Source of the DNA: Nematopogon swammerdamellus
Lineage: Eukaryota > Arthropoda > Insecta > Lepidoptera > Adelidae
Assembly (NCBI GenBank): GCA_946902875.1
Contig: OX336354.1
Span: forward strand, 8,653,247 to 8,717,246
Length of the DNA stretch: 64,000 nt
Direction of reading: 5' to 3'
Of the stretch, positions 57,301-64,000 are shown piece by piece; within the stretch, counting starts at the first letter, position 1; every line of letters starts with the position of its first letter. Made by a program: the position numbers and the translations under genes. Under the pieces are notes generated by a model. It was given only the letters and a program-made list of their open reading frames with translations. It was not told where the DNA came from and ran no database searches.

Positions 57301-60300
57301 GTCAACGTAAAATGGATTATTTGTGGTCTAAGTATTAAGCGGAGAATGACCCACCTTCTCCTGATATAATAGGCTGGGCAGGCAGCAAACAATGACAACT
57401 TTGAATCTGCTGCTAGCGCCACCGCTGGGTGCCTATTAAAGTGTGTCCGTCTGCAATGGAACACACTTGTGGACTGTTATGACATTCCCTCACCGTTTTC
57501 ATCTATCCGTCGGCTGATCGCTTTTATCATAAGATCGTCCCGGAAGTCCTGATGAAATCTGTCAAAATTCACCCTCCAATAAAGGTCTGAAACCAAATAA
57601 CAGGCAAGATTGTAATTTTGTTGTTAATTTATTTTTAAGGGAGTCCTGTTAAAATTTAAATTTTAATAATCATACATACTAAAAATACTGTATCATAATT
57701 AGAAGAAGTGAGGTTTGAATTATTGGATGTTGCAGTATATATAAATGTAGATCATTGCAGGAAACCACACAATCCCAACATTATTGGTGAGCATCAATAA
57801 CCTCTTTATTAAAGACTTTTTACATATCAAATAACCATTATCTTGATTATCGGGTAGTTCATCTGTTGAACTAGCCAGCAACAGCGTTAGGGCCCTCACA
57901 TCCACGTCGGGCAGAACTGGAGCCCCACCGGCCAATGTCTGGGGCTCCAGTAAGGTCGGCACGTCGCTCCACACCCCATCCGTGGTCTTCTCAGGTGCGG
58001 GGTTCGCCTGTACGTATCCAGCTGTTACCAGACTGATCAATATGTCCCTCAGACCTGGTACTGTTATGTTTTTCTCCTGAAATAAGGATTGCACTTTTTT
58101 ATTAACCGAAGTTGATCAACCCAACCAAGGTTGATTCAGGGGAAAATGGATTCTGCAAAATAGAAAATTTCATACATTTACATTAAAGGACCATACACGT
58201 ACAGCATAGAATTACAGTAATACAGTAGAGCCTTGATAATCCGAACGACCAAAAAACTACCCCTGTTCGGACTCACGAAGCGTTCGGATTATAGTATGTT
58301 AGATAGACAAATTCAATAAAACTGCTGTACTTATACTTTGAAAAAATATATTGAGTGACCTTCTGAATCATAAAATACACAAAAAAAAGTTACATAGTTA
58401 AAAACTGATCTATTTTAGTCTGGGTTCTATTTATTGACAAATAAAACGCCTTCTCCCTCAAACTAAGTAGCATCATCTTTTCGGATAACGAGAGGTCATT
58501 TTCGTCCATCTAGTCCAGTCCAAGCAAGGTTAAGTGCTGTAATGGCTTGCGAGTGGGGTATTTTCTTGACATTTGGAGTAGGAGAATCGTCAATAAATAA
58601 AAGATTCATCATTCCTAGATTCATCAGCTATTCGGCGCTGTTCGGATTATAGAGGCGTTCGGATTAGCCTGAGTACGGATTATCGAGGCTCTACTGTACT
58701 CTGTAAGTCTTTTTTTAAATATTACATACGGATGTGTTCTAGGAAACAATGTGTTATGCAAAATTTTCATATAAAGGAGTCTAATAAATGACAGTTCTTA
58801 TGACAATATAAATAAATTGTCTCATAAATTGCTAATTCTGTCTGTCTGTTCTTTGTTTGCACGTTATTATGAACTTTTAAGTGTATAAAATGGAGGATCG
58901 AGGAGTTTGCGAGTCCTTGTGTTTTGTGTACAAGAAAGACGTGTCCTTGCACCTTGCACAGTGATTAAACACGCCCATGTGTTTTTTTCACAATTTTTTT
59001 AAATTATTTGTTAGGATGTCTGCCATAATGACAAACATTCTATGAACATTTCAACTGGCTACCTATAACGGTACAAAAGATACAGCCTTAGGACAGACGG
59101 ACAGTGTCGGATTAGTAATAGGCTTCCGTATGGATACGGAATGAATGTTAATGTTAAAATAAAACAATAAATGATGTTCCCTACAGTGTCGTCTTTGTAT
59201 TTCCTCGCAATGTTTATAATCAAGTGTGTTGCGGATATCGTTCCATTCTGTAAAATCTCTTCTATTATAAGCTCTGCTTCCGTTCCGTACTTGCCCTTCA
59301 TTTCAAGGAGGTATCTGAAACAAAGTAAAGATCTGACAACACTGTATAACTTTTTTCAGCGCTCTTTCTCTCGAGAATAATTTGCGAGGGCAGGTAACAC
59401 AAGTGTCCTGGACAGCGAGCGCATTTACATTAAATAAAAAAGGGGGTAATTCTATATCTGATCTTTAGGTCCTTCCCTTATCTTACTAGGTGGTAGGGTT
59501 CAACCTACCCGGGTTTGTACCACCGCACTGAATGAAACGTCGTCGTTCGAAACGGCTATGTAAATAGTCAAATTTTCCGTCCAGTTCAGTGTAGCCGGTA
59601 CGACCGAAGGGAAGCACTGACATGGCACCCAGTTCACCTGGTGTTATGGGCTGACATCACGGATGTTGTAGGTGATGTAGGCAACCGTGTCAGTTTCCAT
59701 AAAAAAAAATTTTATAAAATCTGAAAACAACTTTACAACTTTCGTGAGCTCTTCATACATTTTAACACAAAAAAATTTAATATTTCTATGTGCAATTGAA
59801 AAGATTTTTGTTTGTTATGTATGAGCACCTGGGGTAACGAAGAAATAGGAGAATGTTTTCTGGGCACAGCTTGTATTCAGCCATCAGCTCGTTCTTAGCT
59901 GGCTCGAATGTGGCCAAGTTGTACTTCAGCAGTGCTCGCAGACATTCCACCACCTACCAGAAATCAATACTATAATTTTAAATCAATAATGACCATAAAC
60001 CATAAAAACAACTTTAGCCCTTTCGCTCCCATTGTGTCCGCACGGACCTAAGATCTCTTAGCCTCGTGGGTTGGCTCCCGTTGAGGCGGCGCACCGACCG
60101 CCGAATATATGGTCGCACATATTCGTCCAATGCTATTTCAGGCAATATTTCTTTGTATATATAATATTATTAAGAATTCTTGCCTTTATCATCAACACAT
60201 TACGAACACTCGGCCGTCAAGAGCAGCAAAAAAATTTATTCTGACGGCTGTCGCTCTTGTACATCATTTCCGACAGATGTGGAATGGATTCTAGCCCTAT

Positions 60301-60789
60301 TTTCATTCACGTTCGGTATTTTAAGAGGTTTTTTTTTACCTACACATGGATATACGGTTTATATGGGGGAATTGTCAATTTGATGTTAGATAAATTAGGA
60401 AAAAGTTTCGAGCGTGTCTTGTCATTCCTGGCGTTAAAAAAAAAATTGTGCTTCTAATTAAGTGAATCCTCACTTTTTTTTATTGTTTTGTAATTTATTT
60501 CACTAGCTTTAAGTGCCAATAGAGTTTCTTGATCTAACTTACAATACATTAGTTTATTTTAGCGCGTACGCCGAATCACCGCGTGGACAAACTTCAAATA
60601 GGTATGAATATGCAATCAACACATGTTACCATAATAACAGACCTGCGGACGCGGCAGCCCGGTGGATTTGGCGATGAGTGCGACGGTCTTACAGCCGTTA
60701 GTGAAGAGATCAGAACCCACGCGAGACACCAGCTCTCCCAGAAACCGACTTAGAAGATCCGTTACCAGCGCGCCGAGTTGACACGACAT
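51209..60789 (-). CDS. Polr3C: RNA polymerase III subunit RPC3 (POLR3C)
   Basis: Eleven minus-strand exons join in phase to 517 residues (human about 534). They start MSCQLGALVTDLLSRF and end LQWYFTQKS. Recognisable stretches are LRYPRYLLEMKGKYGTEAEL, NFDRFHQDFRD, ARIFRLIRSKKF, AMLPAKEAKELTYKLM, LYHIDLH and QRLLDKQKRV. RPC3 (yeast Rpc82) is a tandem winged-helix subunit in the RPC3-RPC6-RPC7 subcomplex that opens DNA at Pol III promoters and contacts TFIIIB, in the nucleus. The C-terminal third has the family's long helical part. Exons: 60643-60789, 59829-59953, 59185-59314, 57836-58076, 57494-57586, 56360-56521, 54891-55044, 54152-54272, 53249-53323, 52528-52695, 51209-51346. The introns hold SINEs and MITEs. 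It converges with UBL3. Confidence 0.93.
51607..51665 (+). mobile_element. Degenerate second-type SINE head
   Basis: GTACCGTGTGAGGTCGGTAG..AATAGCCCAACTGCATCTCT retains the order of the head module with changes. Confidence 0.45.
52193..52506 (-). mobile_element. SINE with second-type head
   Basis: Poly(T), shared tail, then CCCTTAGTCGCCTTTTACGA and GCAGTGGGGCTATTC. It sits in POLR3C intron 10, only about 20 bases from the end of exon 10, in the same orientation as the gene. Confidence 0.85.
52528..52695 (-). CDS. Polr3C: POLR3C exon 10
   Basis: 56 codons in phase 0, acceptor GTCGGCAG and donor GAT|GTAAGG. TASCVQQLVYAALYNCGARA .. RLLDKQKRV .. EPADNIQD corresponds to the helical C-terminal part. 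Confidence 0.9.
53249..53323 (-). CDS. Polr3C: POLR3C exon 9
   Basis: 25 codons in phase 0, acceptor TTTTTCAG and donor CAG|GTACAT. PMRKVATGGSGPTKAIYLYH, then IDLHQ. Found by filling the gap between exons 8 and 10. The TKAIYLYHIDL block matches the family's RTFYLYTVNI. Confidence 0.88.
53935..54105 (+). repeat. Dispersed repeat, copy 2 of 2
   Basis: GAGCGTGGTATCGCGAGGAG..GGCTCTGTCGACTGCA..ATTGGTCTCTCGGCAC parallels 24960-25138. Confidence 0.7.
54152..54272 (-). CDS. Polr3C: POLR3C exon 8
   Basis: 121 bases, acceptor TTCTTTCAG and donor CAG|GTTAGT. LIRSKKFIEEGDIQKYAMLP, then AKEAKELTYKLMAEHFVSVQ, contains the family's conserved (M/I)LPAKEAK motif. Confidence 0.93.
54437..54677 (-). mobile_element. 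Second SINE family copy
   Basis: Poly(T), ATGTAATCCGTTATGGATGG, CCAATATCACCTCCGAGAAG, then a part (GTACGGTGGTACCAACCCAG, CCTACCACCTAGTAAGG) that is distantly like the main SINE tail. A truncated copy lies at 27774-27871. Confidence 0.7.
54891..55044 (-). CDS. Polr3C: POLR3C exon 7
   Basis: 154 bases, acceptor TGAGAACAG and donor TTCAG|GTATAC. DNSVGMVRVTGDSNLGQYSV .. QQRLGSNAARIF. The acceptor was chosen because it gives the right phase and the family's length before VTGD. Confidence 0.88.
55198..55648. mobile_element. TTAA-flanked MITE
   Basis: The inverted ends TTGGGTCGTTCTTCTTTTTT / AAAAAAGAACGACCCAA are each bordered by TTAA (55198-55201, 55645-55648), as expected for piggyBac-mobilised MITEs. 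It encloses a second hairpin, GTGACAGAGTGGT / ACCACTCTGTCAC, at 55396-55447. Confidence 0.75.
56360..56521 (-). CDS. Polr3C: POLR3C exon 6
   Basis: 162 bases, acceptor TTTGTGCAG, donor ATCG|GTCCGT. AELMRHLLILMYSRAASGVS .. LVQYIDQYLKVI. The donor is weak but is the one that joins exon 7 in phase and keeps the alignment to YLTLLADDP in the human protein gap-free. Confidence 0.87.
56589..56971 (-). mobile_element. SINE with tRNA/5S-like head
   Basis: Complete arrangement on the minus strand: A-box TAGCTCAGTGGTGCAGACAG, 5S-like GCGCGGTCAGTACTTGGATG, B-box, tail and poly(A). It lies in POLR3C intron 5. Confidence 0.88.
57494..57586 (-). CDS. Polr3C: POLR3C exon 5
   Basis: 93 bases, acceptor GGTTTCAG, donor AACG|GTGAGG. 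LYWRVNFDRFHQDFRDDLMI, then KAISRRIDEN, is the most conserved stretch of the family. Confidence 0.93.
57836..58076 (-). CDS. Polr3C: POLR3C exon 4
   Basis: Acceptor TTATTTCAG. EKNITVPGLRDILISLVTAG .. ELPDNQDN. Two donors keep the phase: AATG|GTTATT at 57836 (better protein alignment, DNDLYW) and ATAT|GTAAAA at 57824 (better splice consensus, four residues longer). Confidence 0.85.
58223..58696. mobile_element. pogo/Tigger MITE
   Basis: Ends CAGTAGAGCCTTGATAATCC and, inverted, CAGTAGAGCCTCGATAATCC, each flanked by TA. 474 bp. Its centre on the minus strand holds a broken reading DDSPTPNVKKIP..ALNLAWTGLDGRK that may be a transposase C-terminal remnant. It lies in POLR3C intron 3. Confidence 0.85.
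59040..59141 (+). repeat. Dispersed repeat, 3' part
   Basis: GAACATTTCAACTGGCTACC, then TATAACGGTACAAAAGATAC and AGGCTTCCGTATGGATACGG, matches the end of 33304-33672. Confidence 0.6.
59185..59314 (-). CDS. Polr3C: POLR3C exon 3
   Basis: 130 bases, acceptor TTGTTTCAG, donor ACT|GTAGGG. YLLEMKGKYGTEAELIIEEI, then LQNGTISATHLI..YKDDT: a winged-helix segment. Confidence 0.92.
59466..59709 (+). mobile_element. SINE tail without head
   Basis: Begins TAGGTCCTTCCCTTATCTTA and carries the whole shared tail with poly(A) at 59699-59709. Neither head type is present, consistent with 5' truncation. It lies in POLR3C intron 2. Confidence 0.8.
59829..59953 (-). CDS. Polr3C: POLR3C exon 2
   Basis: 125 bases, acceptor TTCTGGTAG, donor CCCAG|GTGCTC. 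VVECLRALLKYNLATFEPAK, then NELMAEYKL..FLRYP. Confidence 0.92.
60350..60530 (+). repeat. Dispersed repeat pair member
   Basis: GGGGGAATTGTCAATTTGAT..AGTGAATCCTCAC follows the same order as 63770-63950, with many differences. Confidence 0.45.
60643..60789 (-). CDS. Polr3C: POLR3C exon 1 with start codon
   Basis: 49 codons from ATG 60789, donor CAG|GTCTGT. MSCQLGALVTDLLSRFLGEL, then VSRVGSDLFTNGCKTVALIA. The ATG was chosen because it is the first in-frame ATG and matches the family's N-terminus. The frame is open further up only through a GTG. Confidence 0.92.
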
Positions 60790-61200
60790 AGTTACACCTA
60801 AACTAAGATACTCTCTCACACATAGATAGTCTATTATTTCAGTTGTCCGGATGTTCGAGTTGATGAGATTACGATTGCATTTTATGTTAGAAAGTTAAAA
60901 ATAATGAAGTACCTAAAATAAAAGTAAGGTTAAGAATGTAAGAACCACAGATTACTGACCGTGACAAGTTGTCACTGACAACAGTGAACTGTCAACTGAC
61001 AGACAGGCAGGACAGGCAGGTTAGTTAATTTTTTTCCCTCCTCTCCTCCCGAAACAGGCAAAACTTATTAGAGTATACAGCCATTTCTGTTGTAGCTTTT
61101 AACGTCTGTTGTATTAATTCTCGCACGGCGAGAACCATATTTTTAATTACAACGACGACGCGACAAACTTCCGCCATCCGCCATCTTTTTCCACCTTTGA
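60790..61200 (-). promoter_or_regulatory. Probable POLR3C promoter and 5' UTR
   Basis: Upstream of the POLR3C ATG. On the minus strand near 61171-61192 it has AAAGATGGCGGATGGCGGAA, a YY1-like motif common at housekeeping start sites. No TATA box stands out. The start site is not determined. Confidence 0.35.
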
Positions 61201-62300
61201 CAAGTTAGGTAAAGGTAATTCAAAACGAGTGTCTCTTTGTAGTAACAGTTCACTTTTTTTTGGTTTTTTTTCTACGGAAAGGCAAAGATAGTGTGACCGT
61301 ATAGCCACAACACCACAACACTTAGGACAGGACTTAGCCTGCGATTGATTTCCGGGCCAAAAATAAAAAAATAAGACTTCACGAAAAGGAGAGGGATGGT
61401 GGGGTAAATATATCGCGATCCTCTCCCCTTTGCCGGAAGGTTGAGGGGAGGGGTGGGAGGGGTGAATTTCCCATAAAAAATAAATGTTTCAGACGAAATA
61501 AAAAAAATTAAAATTTTAAAGCACGAAAACATTGATTTTTGAAAATGTGCATAAATGGGACATAGCAAAAATACGAATTAAAGGTGATGTCAGCTAAGTG
61601 TATCCTCGTGTGTTGTGCTATGTCCGACATTCACAACGTCCGTTTAGTTAGTTTTATCTCCCTCCAAACAAAGATAGTGTTTTTGTGTTATTTATTTCAC
61701 ATGTTATGTGAAAGTTATTATAATGTAATTATAATGTAATATGTTATCATGTTAAGGAATTTATTGTTTTTTTGGCCATTCTAATACAGTTAGTCAGTTT
61801 CCAAACATATGCATAACAGTAACGCAATGATGACATAGTGAAAACCTAATAAAAAAATTTAAACAGCTCGCCTGTAAAATTTGCTCTATGGCCTAAAATT
61901 GAAATATATTTGTTCAAACCTATCGAGTGGCTATTTTGTCTCACTGTCAAAAATGCCATCCCGTGGTCGTGCGTGACGCTACCGTCTCGCCTTGTCGCCG
62001 TGCCGTTCGTTACCGTGCTGTTTAATGCCGTGTAATGCGGAAGCAGACATTCACCGGCCGCGAAAAACACATTCATGATTTTAGAGTTCAGGCCCCATTT
62101 TGTTGGCCAATGCTTTTGCTAAACCATTTCCAATGCTCTTGCAGGCTCTTTGCCAATGTCATTTGATGACGTGTAACGTGCCTTAATGCCCTAACCCTAA
62201 TATTGCTCTATGGCTGTCGAAGCGGAAATGGCCTTTTTCTTAAGTGCGTCCAGTCAGCCAGCGTCCGTTGCTTTTTATACTCTATGGTATTTCGTCGTTC
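61200..62300. other. Intergenic DNA, no gene seen
   Basis: Includes, near 61480-61560, a fragment resembling the centre of the foldback family (GCACGAAAACATTGATTTT). Otherwise unique. Confidence 0.4.
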
Positions 62301-62319
62301 GGTCGGCGCCATTTTGCTT

Positions 62320-62541
62320 TCAACATTCGTGATTCGTGAACGGCCGTTGACGGCTTCTCTCTGAAGACATTTTTCACGCATTCGTGTGTGCCGTACGAGA
62401 GTCCTGATTTACAGTGCTGGTTGCTGTGCTGATTTTGTGTCCTGAATTATAACCTTCAGTGCAGTGGAATGGTGGGAAGAATGATGTTGCAGTTGCGCCG
62501 TGCTCGCGTGGCGTAGACCGTCATGACGCTGATTTGGGCAG
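62320..62541 (+). other. Candidate 5' exon of a + strand gene
   Basis: A CpG-rich stretch with GGCGCCATTTTGCTTTCAAC at its start leads, after a short upstream frame (MVGRMMLQLRRARVA then stop), to ATG 62523 (MTLIWA) and a strong donor GGGCAG|GTGAGC at 62541/62542. No later exon was found before the window ends, so the product is unknown. Confidence 0.35.
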
Positions 62542-62907
62542 GTGAGCTTGTGCAATTACTCGAGCATATGGTGTAAACTACAACAGATCGTATTTGATTT
62601 GAATACTGTACATTTTATAATATAGTAATGATTGCACCGTAGTAGTGATTGAGCAGTTATCAGGCACTACAGATTAGATCTCGCCTCGCATATCTCACCG
62701 AGCATATCATTTTTTTGTGTCATGAAGTTATTTCTAGCCATTTTTAGGGTTCCCTGCGAGACCCCATCCTACATGGTCTGTCCTACCTGTAAAGGGCTTC
62801 TATTGTACATATTAGCCTGTTGGTAGCCGGTTCAAATTTTCACAGTGGTATTATGGTGGATATCCTAACAAATAAAATTTTGCGACTTAATTGCCTCTTC
62901 TCCGGCG

Positions 62908-63055
62908 CTGCGGGAAGTGCAGACCCGCCGTCCTTGAGTAACACAGCGCAGGCACCCGTGCTCGCCTCTGCAGCTGAAGCGACCAGCCTTAGCCGCTCCG
63001 GCTCACACGGGTGCCTGCGCTTTGTCACAGCGGACGGCACTCCCTCCGCGCTTCC
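62908..63055. repeat. Long imperfect inverted repeat
   Basis: A perfect 16-bp inner stem (AGCGCAGGCACCCGTG / CACGGGTGCCTGCGCT) with a loop of about 45 bases is extended outward by an imperfect stem (GGAAGTGCAGACCCGCCGTC against GGAAGCGCGGAGGGAGTGCC inverted). Confidence 0.75.
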
Positions 63056-63059
63056 AGCT

Positions 63060-63765
63060 TATAAAAACACTCTAGGGAGTGTTTACTAACAGGTAGTAAC
63101 TAGTAGACTAACAGATTATGTCGGGGCGGTGGATTTAGTTTTTCCTCAAAGTATGTTAATTACCCCATTGTCCTTCAAATGTTGTATATATGGCAGCACA
63201 CACCTTATCTATACCACTCTGTACGAATCACTTCAAACCATTTAATATTTACCCAAAAGCCAAAAGCGAGTGAGTGTGAAAAAGTCACAGAAACAGAAAA
63301 AAATGTTTCTTTATAAATTTTTTTCTCCGAAACTACTAATTTCCACAGAATAAAAATTACATCTTTAGAATCGTAAAAGCCTAAACTACACGCCTATCAT
63401 ATCGGCTCGTTGATAGAAAGGTGTACGTATTGGAAACCCCAGCCAAAAAAAGGAAAATTAAGGTGATCCCCTGTACAAGAAATGTGACTCGCACCTTTCG
63501 TTTGGTTTGTTAGATTTCACCTCGCCTAATATCAGTAAAATATTTTCCCTTAACCTCTCAAACCTTGGCCCCCTCGCCCGCGCCCTCTGTAAGGTGTGGT
63601 GCTTTTCGCTAGCTCGACTCGTTATTTTGCAACAATTATTTTGACAGCTGTAAATTTGTTTTTACTTACATAATCTCTGGCAGGATGGTAAACTGCTTTC
63701 TAGTCTAACTTTATTTAGAATGTGTTATTTGAATAGTTAAATTCATGATCTACACGTCGAATATG
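63060..63765. other. No gene seen
   Basis: Contains a diverged foldback-family piece near 63310-63360 (TTTTTTTCTCCGAAACTACT). Nothing coding is supported. Confidence 0.4.
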
Positions 63766-63769
63766 ATTT

Positions 63770-63950
63770 GAATAGGGTAATTCGGCAATTGTAGGTTAGA
63801 CAAATTCGGAAAAAATGCCAGGTGTGCTTTGTTTTTCCTGGAGTTCAAAAAATCGACCTGTGATTCTTAATAAGTGAATCATCATTTATTGTAGAATGTA
63901 ATTTGTGGGGAACTTCATTAGCTGTCAAAAAAAAAAGCCCATAGAGGTCA
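63770..63950 (+). repeat. Dispersed repeat pair member
   Basis: GGGTAATTCGGCAATTGTAG..AAGTGAATCATCA parallels 60350-60530. Confidence 0.45.
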
Positions 63951-64000
63951 ATGCTCTCACTTCATTACTTTACTAAGTATTTGTGTTTACGTGCCCGTGG

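Noticed and set aside
62820..63089. 89-codon frame near the right end
   Set aside because: It is built largely from the inverted repeat at 62908-63055 and has no family features.

Overview
This window reads as nuclear DNA of a lepidopteran insect (moth or butterfly). The evidence is spliceosomal introns with GT/AG ends, two ordinary eukaryotic tRNA genes, insect-type transposons (mariner, piggyBac, pogo/Tigger, hAT, Helitron-like, a CR1/jockey-group LINE), many copies of poly(A)-tailed SINEs, and interspersed repeats I associate with Lepidoptera. Most of the window is non-coding. No bacterial operons and no viral genes were seen.

Two host genes can be reconstructed exon by exon, and they point at each other. 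On the + strand is UBL3, the membrane-anchored ubiquitin-fold protein. Its exons lie at 23687-23795, 40377-40544 and 42433-42497, and it ends in a prenylation-type CCIL tail. The N-terminal exon was not found and probably lies left of the window. On the - strand is a complete eleven-exon gene for RNA polymerase III subunit RPC3 (POLR3C), from 60789 down to 51209, predicted at 517 residues. At the right end (about 62320-62541) there is a likely 5' exon of a third, + strand gene that leaves the window.

Layout. 1-14.7 kb: no gene; a SINE, a 42-bp minisatellite of about 1.5 kb, a long foldback element and GC-rich unique DNA. 14.7-23.6 kb: tRNA-Arg(ACG), a foldback MITE split by a SINE, four tandem 190-bp copies, a pyrimidine tract and a decayed piggyBac element. 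23.7-42.5 kb: UBL3, whose 16.6-kb intron holds a nearly intact mariner, a LINE with one long open ORF2, an ORF1-only LINE derivative, palindromes and tRNA-Thr(TGT). 40.4-41.7 kb: the second UBL3 exon is followed by about seven near-identical 152-bp tandem copies of most of itself plus its donor site. 42.5-51.2 kb: UBL3 3' UTR and intergenic DNA with Tigger, hAT and foldback elements. 51.2-60.8 kb: POLR3C with SINEs and MITEs in its introns. 60.8-64 kb: promoter-like DNA, the possible 5' exon, and a long inverted repeat.

The most unusual items are the UBL3 exon array, whose copies each carry an AG in the correct splice phase; a SINE family whose tRNA-like head contains a 5S-rRNA-like segment between its A and B boxes, and whose tail is also found with a second, unrelated head; and a set of perfect or near-perfect palindromes, two of which share the same outer stem 15.7 kb apart.
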